64,000 bases of DNA from positions 4,097,001 through 4,161,000 of the forward strand of contig NC_020908.1 in the NCBI RefSeq assembly GCF_000155735.2. The letters run 5' to 3'. Shown piece after piece: positions 24,658 through 33,239 of the stretch. Both the position numbers and the translations under genes were made by a program. This DNA comes from Octadecabacter arcticus 238 (lineage in GTDB: Bacteria; Pseudomonadota; Alphaproteobacteria; Rhodobacterales; Rhodobacteraceae). The stretch's first letter is position 1. Each line of letters opens with the position of its first letter. Under the pieces are notes generated by a model. The model saw only the letters and a list, made by a program, of their open reading frames with translations, did not search any database and had not been told where the DNA came from.

Positions 24658-25440
24658 TCACAAGAAAAATCGCTCTGAGCGATCTGCAAAATCGTGCAAA
24701 TGAACCGTGACCTGATCGTCGCTGAGTGTCACCACACCGTAGGCCGGGGGTTCGAAATTTGCGGCAATACGATCGACAGCCCCGTTCAACTCCAAGGCAA
24801 CCTGATGGTTGAGGCCGCGCATGCAGGAATAGCTGATGCCCCGCCAATTACCAAAAATGGCGCGATGCACATGGCCAAAGAACAGATGGCGGATACGCGC
24901 CTTGTAGGATGCGATGACATTATGGAACGCCTCCGCATCTTGCAACATAATCCGGTCCATGGATGCGATGCCTGTCTTAAATGGCGGGTGGTGCATGAAC
25001 AGGACGATTGGGCCGTCGGTTTGGTCCAGTTCGCGATCCAACCAAGCTAGGCGCGCGGGGCAATATGCGCCGGCGTGGGTTTCTGGGTCCTTGGTGTCCA
25101 GCAAGAGAAACCGCCCGAACGGGTTGTCAAAGCCGCTTTGGACAAAACCGTTGTCATCGCGGGGCGTTTCAGGGAAAGCCTCGCCAAAGGCTGCCGTATC
25201 GTCGTGATTGCCCACCATTAGATGCACGGGCATATTGAGTTTTTTGATTTCGGGCGTAAACCGCGCATAGGCTGCCGCGTCGCCCCAATGGGTCATGTCA
25301 CCGGTCAGGACAACGAAATCCGCGTCACCATGTTCAGCATTGATGGAGGCCACAGCGGCACGCAGCCGCGCGGCGGGATCTTTTCCGTAAAGCAACCCTT
25401 CGCCAATGACATGGGTGTCGGTGAGATGGATGAACTTCAT
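24658..25440 (-). CDS. Metallophosphoesterase (CpdA/GpdQ-like), paralogue 1
   Basis: 260 residues from ATG 25440 (MKFIHLTDTHVIGEGLLYGK). All calcineurin-like metal motifs are present: LTDTHV (Asp, His), VVLTGDMTHWGDAAAY (GD), LMVGNHDD (GNHD), FMHHPPF (His) and FFGHVHRAIFG (GHVH). No signal peptide, so cytoplasmic. Relatives hydrolyse cyclic nucleotides or glycerophosphodiesters. Its start overlaps the stop of the second paralogue by four bases and both follow a Ugp-like importer, so the likely role is to split imported phosphodiesters. Substrate is inferred. Confidence 0.82.
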   Translation of the reverse strand: MKFIHLTDTHVIGEGLLYGKDPAARLRAAVASINAEHGDADFVVLTGDMTHWGDAAAYARFTPEIKKLNMPVHLMVGNHDDTAAFGEAFPETPRDDNGFVQSGFDNPFGRFLLLDTKDPETHAGAYCPARLAWLDRELDQTDGPIVLFMHHPPFKTGIASMDRIMLQDAEAFHNVIASYKARIRHLFFGHVHRAIFGNWRGISYSCMRGLNHQVALELNGAVDRIAANFEPPAYGVVTLSDDQVTVHLHDFADRSERFFL

Positions 25441-26264
25441 TCTGCAGCAACCGGTTTGGCCCAATCATCCCAAGACGTGCTGGAGCTAAACACTGGTCCA
25501 TCCCACGTAAAGGGAATGTCATGGATGATTGTGCCCGTATCATCCACAAGTATCACTGCATAGGATGGGGCCATTGGAGCACCTTGCAACAGCTCCTGCT
25601 CGGTCAGGTCAGGCAGGGATTGATTGCCGGTGGAGCGAACGGAGGCAAAGGGAATGCCGCACCACGTCCCGTGCACGGGTGCATGGACATGGCCGAAATG
25701 GATATACGCGATGCGGTTGCGATAGGTGCTCAAGAGCTCCGCCAGCGGTGCGCGATCTTCGGGGACAAGAGCGATCTTATCTTCGGCAGGCAGCCCAAGC
25801 GGCATGGCATTGTGATGCATGAATAGGCGCGCGCTTGTGCAGTCATTCAACTCACTTTCAAGCCAATCGCGCCGCGCGGCGCAAAAATGGCCAGCGTGGG
25901 TGCGCGGAGCGGTTGTGTCGAGGTAGATGAGACGCATGCCGTCGACTGTTTCTGCGTGATTGATAAACCCGGATGGGTCCTTGGGATGATCCGGAAAAGC
26001 GCCAAGAAACGCGGCGCGGTCATCGTGGTTGCCAATCAACAGGCGCACAGGACAGGGCACATCGGTCAGCGCATCGACAAGGGTCGCATAGGCAGCAGGC
26101 TCGCCCCAATGGGTCAAATCGCCAGTGATGATAATCCGTGCGGCGTCGCTGTGTTGCGCGCGCACATCGTCAAGCGCTTGGGCAAAACGTCTGTGGGGGT
26201 TCAAACCGCCCATGCGTTCGCCGGGAGCTGTCAGGTGAATGTCGGAAATGTGTACAAGTTTCAT
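25437..26264 (-). CDS. Metallophosphoesterase (CpdA/GpdQ-like), paralogue 2
   Basis: 275 residues (MKLVHISDIHLTAPGERMGG). Metal motifs: ISDIHL, IIITGDLTHWGEPAAYA, LLIGNHDD, LFMHHNAMPLG and YIHFGHVHAPVHG. It is clearly related to the neighbouring paralogue, so the pair arose by duplication and then diverged, particularly in the cap and C-terminal region. No signal peptide. It is the gene right after the importer's binding protein. Two enzymes may cover two substrates, or successive diester and monoester cleavage; the sequence does not decide. Confidence 0.82.
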   Translation of the reverse strand: MKLVHISDIHLTAPGERMGGLNPHRRFAQALDDVRAQHSDAARIIITGDLTHWGEPAAYATLVDALTDVPCPVRLLIGNHDDRAAFLGAFPDHPKDPSGFINHAETVDGMRLIYLDTTAPRTHAGHFCAARRDWLESELNDCTSARLFMHHNAMPLGLPAEDKIALVPEDRAPLAELLSTYRNRIAYIHFGHVHAPVHGTWCGIPFASVRSTGNQSLPDLTEQELLQGAPMAPSYAVILVDDTGTIIHDIPFTWDGPVFSSSTSWDDWAKPVAAE

Positions 26265-26290
26265 GGACCTGAGCCTTTCTATAAAGAGGT

Positions 26291-26316
26291 CCGGCCGCCC
26301 CCAAAAGGGCGACCGG
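26291..26316 (-). terminator. Hairpin between binding-protein and phosphoesterase genes
   Basis: CCGGCCGCCC and GGGCGACCGG form a 10-bp stem with one G-T pair and a CCAAAA loop, 8 bases past the binding-protein stop. There is no clear T run, so it may be a partial terminator or an mRNA-stabilising hairpin that keeps binding-protein levels higher than enzyme levels. Confidence 0.45.
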
Positions 26317-26323
26317 AATTGGT

Positions 26324-27571
26324 TTAGCCGTTTGGCAGAAGGTCGGCGATTTCCTCGACCAGTTCTTCCTGCAGCTCTTTCATATCGGTGGCGTCGCCGG
26401 TGACGATGCGTTCGATGCCGTCATAGATCACCTGCGTGATCGCCAAGCCGTTGTCGCCGGGATAAGCCAGCCAGTCGCGCAGCAGCGGAAGCTGGTCCAC
26501 GGCTATCTGTTTGTTGGGGTTCTGCTCGTAGAAATCGGCAAGAATGATCTCGTTCGCAGCCTTGTTTGGGGGCATATAGCCCGTGGTTTTAGCCACTTCC
26601 GCAGCGCCTTCACCTGACGTGATGAACTTCAACCATGTCCAAGCTGCTTCACGTACGGCAGGGTCATCGGAAGTTGAGGTCAACATCGCGGCGTTGCCCC
26701 CCGCAGGCAGACCCATAGGCGCGCCATCAAGGCCGGGGAACGGGCCGGTCACGAGTTCGAAATCACCTTGGCTGCGCTCGACCGCGCCCAAGGCCGACGT
26801 CGACCAGAACATCATGCCGACATCACCCGCAGAGAAAGACGACAAAGCAGCCTGCCATTGGAGGTTCTGCATTTCACACTCGGTGAAGATTTCCTGCATT
26901 TGCTCCAGAGCGACCAGCGCCTCTGGACTGTCCATTGTCACGCGGCCGTCTTCGACGATGGCTTTGTCTTGGCTCCACAATAGGGCCTGCACGAACCAGT
27001 TACCGGTGATGTTCCAGCCCCAGAAGATCGGGTTGTCGATGCCGTTGGCCTTCATGGTCTTACAGGCTGCAATCACCTCGTCCCATGTTGTTGGCAGCTC
27101 TTCGATGCCCCCGCTCCGCAGGATGTCCATGTTGTAGTAGCCAACCGGCAGGGAGATCGAGAACGGCAGGCCATAGACTTCGTCGTCAAAGGTCGACAAA
27201 GACAGCATGGCTTCGTGGTAACCTTCCGTTTCAAAATCGGCCTCAGCAGCAATGAACGGGGCTAGCGACTGAGCAATACCTTTGTCGACCAGCGTCGCTT
27301 GGCGGTTCAGGCCCTGCATGGAAACGTCTGGCAGGTTGCCAGCAACGGCTTCGCGCAGGACGGTGTTGGTGGCGTCCTCATAGGATTCATATGTGGCGCG
27401 GAACTTCACCTCGATATTCGGGTGTGCCGCTTGGAAAGCGGGCATCATCGCTTCATAGGTGACATCAAAGAGGTGGCTGTAGGGATAGGCGAACTCGATT
27501 GTGACTTGGTCTTCAGCGAAAACAGCGGTGGCGGATAGTGCCAGAGCCATTGCAGTTACGGTATTTTTCAT
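26324..27571 (-). CDS. ugpB: ABC transporter substrate-binding protein, UgpB-like
   Basis: 415 residues with a Sec signal peptide (MKNTVTAMALALSATAVFA, cleavage after AFA). Family 1 extracellular solute-binding fold, with VTIEFAYPYSHLFDVTYEAM, GNLPDVSMQGLNRQATLVDK and FSISLPVGYYNMDIL typical of the glycerol-3-phosphate/sugar group. GGAG precedes the start. It binds the substrate in the periplasm for the two permeases and ATPase encoded upstream. The adjacent phosphoesterases favour a glycerophospho-compound over a plain sugar, but that is inference. Confidence 0.8.
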   Translation of the reverse strand: MKNTVTAMALALSATAVFAEDQVTIEFAYPYSHLFDVTYEAMMPAFQAAHPNIEVKFRATYESYEDATNTVLREAVAGNLPDVSMQGLNRQATLVDKGIAQSLAPFIAAEADFETEGYHEAMLSLSTFDDEVYGLPFSISLPVGYYNMDILRSGGIEELPTTWDEVIAACKTMKANGIDNPIFWGWNITGNWFVQALLWSQDKAIVEDGRVTMDSPEALVALEQMQEIFTECEMQNLQWQAALSSFSAGDVGMMFWSTSALGAVERSQGDFELVTGPFPGLDGAPMGLPAGGNAAMLTSTSDDPAVREAAWTWLKFITSGEGAAEVAKTTGYMPPNKAANEIILADFYEQNPNKQIAVDQLPLLRDWLAYPGDNGLAITQVIYDGIERIVTGDATDMKELQEELVEEIADLLPNG

Positions 27572-27630
27572 TATTTCTACTCCAGTTGTTGGGATCGTCC
27601 GGTTTGGCGATTGGTAGACCCCAATGATGC

Positions 27631-27664
27631 TCCCCGTGTGGGGAGGCGATATCCCCTTGCGGGG
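27631..27664 (-). promoter_or_regulatory. Tandem hairpins between permease and binding-protein genes
   Basis: Two small G+C hairpins, TCCCC-gtgt-GGGGA (27631-27644) and CCCC-ttgc-GGGG (27653-27664), sit in the 121-base gap. Such intercistronic stems often protect the binding-protein mRNA, which is needed in excess over the permeases. Confidence 0.45.
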
Positions 27665-27692
27665 CTATGGGTAGGGCGAGCCAAGGCGCGCC

Positions 27693-28655
27693 CTACTTCA
27701 TTCCAGACAGCGTAATTCCCTCGATAAAGCGGCGTTGCGCCAGCAAAAACGCGACGATCAGCGGTGTAACGATAACGGTAGCTGTGGCCATCATCGGGCC
27801 AAAGAACGACCCATCCCCATCGCCCTTAAACTCGCGCAAGCCCAGTGGCGGCGTGAACAGGTCACGGTTTCCGGTCACAACGATGCGCGGCCAAAAATAG
27901 TCGTTCCAATGGGCTACGACAGAAAAGATTGCGAAAGCCAGAAGCGCGGGGATCGCGGTCGGCAGCATGACCCGCCAGACGATGGCAAATTCGGTCATCC
28001 CGTCCATCCGCGCCGCGTCGATCAGGTCGTCAGGCACAGTCATAAAGAACTGGCGCATCAAGAAAATGCCAAAGACAGAGATCGTCCAAGGAACGACAAG
28101 GGCGGCGTATGTGTTGGTCAGCCCAAGTTTAGCCAGCCCGATATAGAGCGGCAAAGCAATGGCGTGGACGGGGATCAACAGGCAGAACAGGACCAGCCCG
28201 AAGACCGCATCGCGCCCCCAGAATTTGAGCTTCGCAAGGGCATAAGCGGCAGGCAGGGCCACAACAATCTGGATCAAAAAGATCGACACGGTGACGATTA
28301 CGCCATTGAGCAGATAACGGACAAGCGGCGCTTCGATGAAGGCCTTGGAATAGTTGAACACCACGGGCCGCATCGAACAGTCCGATTCCGTTTCTGCCAA
28401 GAGTGCCGCCTGTACACCACCGTCATCTTGGCCGGGAAACCGCGTGCGGGCGGCTTCGATGTCGGCGCGATCGGGTTGGCGAAGGGCGACGCAGCGCGGG
28501 TCTATCATCATCTCTTGGCGGCCAAAGAACCCACCTTCACCCCGGTCGATCTCTCCGGGACTTTTGAACGAATAGCTGACCATCATGTAAAACGGCGCCA
28601 GCACGATAATCGTGCCGAGGATCAGCACCATATGTTTCCACCAATCGCGGGTCAT
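27693..28655 (-). CDS. ugpE: ABC transporter permease, UgpE-like
   Basis: 320 residues. First membrane helix at about 8-28 (MVLILGTIIVLAPFYMMVSY). Then an unusually long periplasmic loop (about 30-105) with two Cys-containing and acidic stretches, longer than in most UgpE/MalG relatives. Five more helices follow. The EAA coupling loop reads DDLIDAARMDGMTEFAIVWR. It ends LAQRRFIEGITLSGMK, typical of the family. Its ATG overlaps the stop of the previous permease by one base. Partner in the import channel. Confidence 0.85.
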   Translation of the reverse strand: MTRDWWKHMVLILGTIIVLAPFYMMVSYSFKSPGEIDRGEGGFFGRQEMMIDPRCVALRQPDRADIEAARTRFPGQDDGGVQAALLAETESDCSMRPVVFNYSKAFIEAPLVRYLLNGVIVTVSIFLIQIVVALPAAYALAKLKFWGRDAVFGLVLFCLLIPVHAIALPLYIGLAKLGLTNTYAALVVPWTISVFGIFLMRQFFMTVPDDLIDAARMDGMTEFAIVWRVMLPTAIPALLAFAIFSVVAHWNDYFWPRIVVTGNRDLFTPPLGLREFKGDGDGSFFGPMMATATVIVTPLIVAFLLAQRRFIEGITLSGMK

Positions 28656-29623
28656 CAGTAGTGCACCTTGCGTTCGACCAGCCAGCGCTGGATCAGGGTT
28701 AGAAACATGACGAATAACAGGAACAACATGGTGATGGCCGAGCCGATGCCAATTAGGTTCTGCTGAATGCCTTTCTCGAAGATCGCGAACATCATCACAT
28801 AGGCGGATTTGTTCGGCCCACCGCCTTGGGGCCAGATGGCCTCGATGGTGTCAAAGACTTGAAAGGCGCGGATGCAAGAAATGGTCACAACAAAGACCGT
28901 GGTTGGCCCAAGGGCGGGCCATGTGACCAGTCGGAAACGTTCCCAGCCTGAGCGGGCCCCATCCATTTCGGCTGCATGGTAGAGTTCGCGGTGCACCGAC
29001 GTCAGACCGGCCAAAAACAGCACCATGTTGAAACCAAACCCTTGCCAGATGCCAATGAAACAAACCACCCAGATCGCGTAGTCGCGATCGCCCAGCCAAA
29101 GTGGGAACCCCTCGGCGCACCCATTGCCAAAGAAAGGCACCGCCTCAAACCACGTCCCGCAGGTCAATTCCAGCGTACGGTTTACCATGCCAATGGTCGG
29201 GTGCAGCATGAATTCCCAAGCAATTGCCATGGCCAACAACGTCGCCATCACCGGCAGGAAATAGATCGTCTTGTAGATGTCCCCAATCCGGCCCAGCGAA
29301 TGGACCAGCAAGGCCGCCCCAAGGCCAAGACCCACGGAAATGGGCACCACGGTGACCACATAAGTAAAAGTCGCGATAAACATCTTTTCGTAAGTTGAAC
29401 GGGTGAACAGGCGCTCGTAGTTTTGTACTCCGACCCAATCGAAACTGGGATTGCCCAATGAATAATTGGTGAAAGACAGGACAGCAGCGACGATGATCGG
29501 GACCAGCAGGATCAAAGCCATCAGCGTCAAGGCAGGCGCGACCAATCCCCAGCCCGCGCGGGCTTGCCGGTTGTCCGGTTTGGCTTTGGCGATGTGCGCG
29601 ACGCTGTGCTCCACAACAGCCAT
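28655..29623 (-). CDS. ugpA: ABC transporter permease, UgpA-like
   Basis: 322 residues with six predicted membrane helices, the first at about 28-50 (LVAPALTLMALILLVPIIVA). Coupling loop RELYHAAEMDGARSGWERFR. Family markers NYERLF and FDTIEAIWPQGGGPNKSAYV. One base separates it from the ATPase gene before it. It pairs with the UgpE-like permease to form the membrane channel of the importer. Confidence 0.85.
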   Translation of the reverse strand: MAVVEHSVAHIAKAKPDNRQARAGWGLVAPALTLMALILLVPIIVAAVLSFTNYSLGNPSFDWVGVQNYERLFTRSTYEKMFIATFTYVVTVVPISVGLGLGAALLVHSLGRIGDIYKTIYFLPVMATLLAMAIAWEFMLHPTIGMVNRTLELTCGTWFEAVPFFGNGCAEGFPLWLGDRDYAIWVVCFIGIWQGFGFNMVLFLAGLTSVHRELYHAAEMDGARSGWERFRLVTWPALGPTTVFVVTISCIRAFQVFDTIEAIWPQGGGPNKSAYVMMFAIFEKGIQQNLIGIGSAITMLFLLFVMFLTLIQRWLVERKVHY

Positions 29624-29624
29624 A

Positions 29625-30779
29625 TCAGGCCACCTCTAGTGCGCGGTTGGCGGCAAGTTCGATACCGCGCAACCGCGCGCCCTCTGTGTCGAATATCATG
29701 GCCGCGCTCAGATCATAGGTCAGGCCGACCTGCGCACCCAGCCCCAAACTCTGACGCTGTGCCGGCACAGCCCGCAGGGTCACGCGCGATCCATCGCTGT
29801 CCAAGGCAACTTGGGCAAAGACCTCGGACCCGAGGTTTTCGAAGTGCACAACCCGCCCGGTCAGACGTGGCGCAGATTGAGTCAATCGCAGGGCTTCGGG
29901 GCGCAGGCCCAATCGCATAACTTTTGGGCTGTCGATGGAGAAACGAGAGGTCAAAACCTGATCAAAAACGGTCAGCTCCGTGCCGTTGCGCTCGACCGGC
30001 AAGATATTGATCTTGGGCGAACCGATGAATTCGGCCACGCGAATGTCGTCAGGGTCTTCATAGATCGCATCGGGGGCTGCACATTGCAGGATCTCACCGC
30101 CCATCATCACCGCAATACGGTCGGACATGGTCATGGCTTCGACCTGATCATGGGTGACATAAATGAATGTCGCCTTCAGGCTGCGGTGCAGTTCAGCGAT
30201 TTCGGCGCGGGTCTGAACGCGTAGCTTGGCATCCAGATTGGACAACGGCTCATCCAGCAAAAACGCTGCCGGATCGCGCACCAAGGCGCGGCCCAAGGCG
30301 ACTCGCTGCCGCTGTCCGCCCGACAATTGCCCGGGCTTTCGATCTAGAAGGGCGCCGATTTCCAGCATCTCGGCCGCATGCCGGACCGCTTCCGTGATTT
30401 CTGTTTTCTGCGTCCGCGCTCCAGGCATCACAGCGCCCAGCACCGGCAACCGCTGCAGCGCCGTCATTTGGCGCATCTGCAAAGGCACGGCGATATTCTC
30501 GGCCACAGTCAAATGGGGGTAAAGCGCGTAGGATTGAAACACCATCGACAGATTACGATCCGCCGCACGGAGCTGTGTCACATCTTTTCCGCCGATCGAG
30601 ATGTTGCCGCTCGTTGGCGCTTCCAGTCCGGCGATGATCCGCAGCAAGGTCGATTTTCCGCAGCCCGAAGGCCCCACCAATGAAATGAACTCACCGTCCC
30701 TCACATCTAGGGTCACCCCTTTCAAAACGGACGTCTCGCCGAAGTCCTTGGTGACAGATGCGATCTGCAGATCTGACAT
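29625..30779 (-). CDS. ugpC: ABC transporter ATP-binding protein, UgpC/MalK-like
   Basis: 384 residues. ATG 30779 is chosen because GGGAGAA lies just upstream and MSDLQIASVTKDFGETSVLK is the family start. Walker A GPSGCGKSTLL, Q-loop MVFQSYALYPHLTVAENI, signature LSGGQRQRVALGRALV, Walker B FLLDEPLSNLDAKLR and the switch His in FIYVTHDQVEAM. The C-terminal TOBE domain (about 270-384) is the regulatory domain of the MalK group. First gene of the operon, transcribed away from the LysR gene. Confidence 0.88.
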   Translation of the reverse strand: MSDLQIASVTKDFGETSVLKGVTLDVRDGEFISLVGPSGCGKSTLLRIIAGLEAPTSGNISIGGKDVTQLRAADRNLSMVFQSYALYPHLTVAENIAVPLQMRQMTALQRLPVLGAVMPGARTQKTEITEAVRHAAEMLEIGALLDRKPGQLSGGQRQRVALGRALVRDPAAFLLDEPLSNLDAKLRVQTRAEIAELHRSLKATFIYVTHDQVEAMTMSDRIAVMMGGEILQCAAPDAIYEDPDDIRVAEFIGSPKINILPVERNGTELTVFDQVLTSRFSIDSPKVMRLGLRPEALRLTQSAPRLTGRVVHFENLGSEVFAQVALDSDGSRVTLRAVPAQRQSLGLGAQVGLTYDLSAAMIFDTEGARLRGIELAANRALEVA

Positions 30780-30886
30780 GTGATTCTCCCTTGGTACAGC
30801 CAAGCAATAGGCGGTGAGCACAACAGTTTTGTGTCGTCATATTAGTGAAACCGATGGGTTGTATGTGGAGGGCAAAAGGAAAGATC

Positions 30887-31750
30887 ATGCGCCCCAATCA
30901 CCATCAGTTCGAAGCCTTTGCCTATGTTGTCCGTGAAGGAAGCTTTTCTGCAGCTGCAACACGGCTGGGCGTCACCCAGTCCACGATCACGCAACATATC
31001 GCGAACCTTGAAAAAGGTATCGGGACGCCTCTTTTGCTGCGCGGTCGGGATGGGGTAGAACTGACCCCAACTGGACAGGACTTTTATGATTTGGCAGACC
31101 GCATGGTCGCCCTGAGCGCAGAGGTCACTGAGCGGCTCGAAGGTTTTAATGCCATGAAAGAGGGCCGCCTCAAGATCATTGGAAATGCGCCGCAACCCGC
31201 GCTAAAGATCATCGCACGGTTTCAGCGCCGGTTTCCCAATATTCGCGTCGATTTTGGGCTTTATGATTGGACGACGGCCAAATCGATGATCAGTAACCGC
31301 CTTGCAGATGTCGGCTTGATTACGGATGCGCCCAAACATGAGAATTGGGAAAATATCCACATCGAAAGCGCGCGTTATGTCATCTATTGCCGCTGCGATC
31401 ACCCCTTCGCAAAACGCACCAAGATTTCACTGTCCAAGCTCGAACAAGAGACGGTCATTATTCCGGAGAAAGGGTCGCTCACGCGCCGCTTGCTGGACCA
31501 AGCCTGTGATCGCTACACCATATCGCTTACCCGCATGGCCACAATGACGACCTTCCCCTTGATGTGCGAAGCGGTGTTACAGGGAATTGGTGTCGCGTTG
31601 TTCTTGCAAAACAGCAGCCTCATCAAAGATGATCTTTGCGAAATTGACATCGAGGAAATGCCTGAAGCCTGGAACACATCCCTTATCGCCATGAAAGACC
31701 GTACGCGGTTGAAGCTCGTTTCAGAATTCATAAACGCTGCCATTGAATGA
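30887..31750 (+). CDS. LysR-family transcriptional regulator of the Ugp-like operon
   Basis: 287 residues from ATG 30887 (AAAGGA upstream). N-terminal winged HTH at residues about 4-60 (HHQFEAFAYVVREGSFSAAA, then RLGVTQSTITQHIANLEKG). The substrate-binding domain covers about 90-287. It is transcribed divergently from the ABC operon, 107 bases away, the standard set-up for a LysR regulator controlling its neighbour and itself. The effector is probably the transported compound or its breakdown product. Confidence 0.82.
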   Translation: MRPNHHQFEAFAYVVREGSFSAAATRLGVTQSTITQHIANLEKGIGTPLLLRGRDGVELTPTGQDFYDLADRMVALSAEVTERLEGFNAMKEGRLKIIGNAPQPALKIIARFQRRFPNIRVDFGLYDWTTAKSMISNRLADVGLITDAPKHENWENIHIESARYVIYCRCDHPFAKRTKISLSKLEQETVIIPEKGSLTRRLLDQACDRYTISLTRMATMTTFPLMCEAVLQGIGVALFLQNSSLIKDDLCEIDIEEMPEAWNTSLIAMKDRTRLKLVSEFINAAIE

Positions 31751-32130
31751 GAACCCGCTGAGCGCCCGGCTTCGCTACGGATACCAAGAGCAGCCGCTCG
31801 TGTGACGTGCAGCATTGGTCAGGTTGGGCTCGGAGCGGCCTTGCGGCGGTGCAGAAAGAAACTGAGTTCTTTGGCAATCTGAATGTCAGCTCTCGCTGTT
31901 GACGCACTCCCACCTCGCACTTGCAGCGAAGGTCTGGAAGCCGCCCAACGTGTCAAATGCTGCACCCGCGAGGATCTCGGCTGTGAATGGGCATTTTGAG
32001 CTGACCGCAGACCGTCACAGCGTCACTTGCGAACTGCCGGCTCGGGCAGAGTGCTGCGACTAATTGACCAAGCGATCAGGGGCGAATTCTGAGTTTAAAA
32101 GCGATTAACTTTCAGTTGGTGCCAAATGTT

Positions 32131-32163
32131 CATGTCAACGCCATGTCAACGCCATGTCAACGC
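32131..32163. repeat. Three tandem copies of an 11-bp unit
   Basis: catgtcaacgc occurs three times without gaps. On the minus strand each unit contains TTGACAT, a -35-like hexamer, once per 11 bp, roughly one helical turn. Related catcaacgcc-type units recur at 32415-32435. It could be a protein-binding array. Confidence 0.7.
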
Positions 32164-32301
32164 GCGTACGTCTTTTTCTAACGGGTTTTGAAGGCTAAAA
32201 CATGCGAATGTTGTTCAATGTCTGGTTTGCAAACCTGTAAAATCAAAGGCTTACTGGCTAAGTGACTGTTTTTGCTTACATATTGGAATTGTGGGATTAT
32301 A

Positions 32302-32348
32302 GGCTCATAACCTGAAGGTCGTAGGTTCAAATCCTACTCCCGCAACCA
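32302..32348 (+). other. 3' fragment of tRNA-fMet, probable attachment site
   Basis: The bases run from the anticodon loop (CTCATAA, anticodon CAT) through AACCTGAAGGTCGTAGG, TTCAAATCC and CCCGCAACCA. They match the 3' half of an alphaproteobacterial initiator tRNA including the encoded CCA. The 5' half is absent: upstream bases do not pair. Integrative elements that target tRNA genes leave such 3' copies, so this is best read as an attL/attR scar. The full tRNA gene should lie at the other boundary, outside the window. Confidence 0.75.
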
Positions 32349-32373
32349 AGTTAAGACAATAAATCAAACGATT

Positions 32374-32401
32374 AGCCGGTGGTATAATAATACCACCGGC
32401 T
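32374..32401 (+). terminator. Strong rho-independent terminator after the tRNA fragment
   Basis: AGCCGGTGGTA and TACCACCGGCT form a perfect 11-bp stem with a TAATAA loop, followed by GTTTTGTTTTTTT. It is 25 bases after the tRNA CCA, where the terminator of the tRNA gene is expected, so it was probably carried along in the att region. Confidence 0.85.
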
Positions 32402-32916
32402 GTTTTGTTTTTTACATCAACGCCACATCAACACCGATACAGAAAAACTGCATTCGTACGCATTCAAGTGCAACGGCGCGAACTGACCTGCATTCGCGTA
32501 CTTCGCCGAAGCCCTGCAGTCCTAGACCCTATTTTATCACCTTACCTTTAACAGTAAGTAGGCCTTACCGAGATCGCTGCTGCCACAATCTTTACTGAGA
32601 ACGGTAAGCGGGGGCCGGTCGTCGCGCTGAAGCTGTTAACGTGTTCCGCTTGGAGAAACTGCTCCTTGTCCTTATCGATGCGCCTGCCGATGAGAAAATC
32701 CGCGCGAAATGGCTCGAGCAACTGCGCGCGGCAACCCGAGTTGCCCAGTCATTTGTCTAATTGTAGGGGGGGGGTAATTGTTGTATGAATACATCTTTGC
32801 AAGCTTGTTGAGTGCCTAATTCGTAACAGTAGCGTCGCCTTGTGATCGAGTGGGCTTAAACCTTGTCGTAAAAGCGTAGACAACATCATGGTAAATAATA
32901 GCTTCGGACGAGCACA

Positions 32917-33159
32917 ATGGCCTATCACAGCGAAAATGGACAAGAATTCTTGGGGCTGCGTTCAAGGTCTAACGGGTGCCATCAAGTTATCTACGATTCT
33001 GCGCTCGGTCAGCGCATCCTGTTCGACATCAAAGATCCAAAAGCCAACTTGCGGGCCATAGATGAGGCTTTGCGCGAAGGCGTGGAATCACGAAACGTCC
33101 TGGCTGGCCTGCTGAAGGCCCTGAACCGCCGCAATATCGACTTTGAATATCCTTCCTAA
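32917..33159 (+). CDS. Hypothetical protein
   Basis: 80 residues (MAYHSENGQEFLGLRSRSNG, then YDSALGQRILFDIKDPKANL, ending RRNIDFEYPS). No family recognised; no membrane segment. The ribosome site is weak (GAGC). Codon use looks coding, and the protein has a reasonable mixture of charged residues. It lies upstream of the possible HIRAN-like and exonuclease I genes in the same direction. Confidence 0.45.
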   Translation: MAYHSENGQEFLGLRSRSNGCHQVIYDSALGQRILFDIKDPKANLRAIDEALREGVESRNVLAGLLKALNRRNIDFEYPS

Positions 33160-33239
33160 TCGGGAGCACTTCGCTAATCCTGTGATTTGTGGGATAACCT
33201 CCATGAGCTCGGATCAGAATCGGGCCGTTTGAGGCGGAA

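Larger units (their letters stand above)
31751..32916. other. Gene-free region with att-like tRNA fragment, repeats and terminator
   Basis: About 1.2 kb without a supported gene. It holds three 11-bp direct repeats, a 47-base 3' fragment of an initiator tRNA gene and a strong hairpin terminator (listed separately). A decayed frame around 32550-32640 (LTEIAAATIFTENGKRGPVV) and one ending at 32760 (EQLRAATRVAQSFV) look like two parts of one former gene. Composition is more AT-rich than the flanks. It looks like scar DNA from an integrated element. Confidence 0.5.

Noticed and set aside
27735..28661. Plus-strand frame of 308 codons
   Set aside because: Exact antisense of the UgpE-like permease; composition rich in D, H, R and Q as expected from a reversed membrane-protein gene.
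32302..32348. Functional tRNA gene
   Set aside because: Only the anticodon-to-CCA part is present; the upstream bases cannot form the acceptor 5' strand and D arm.
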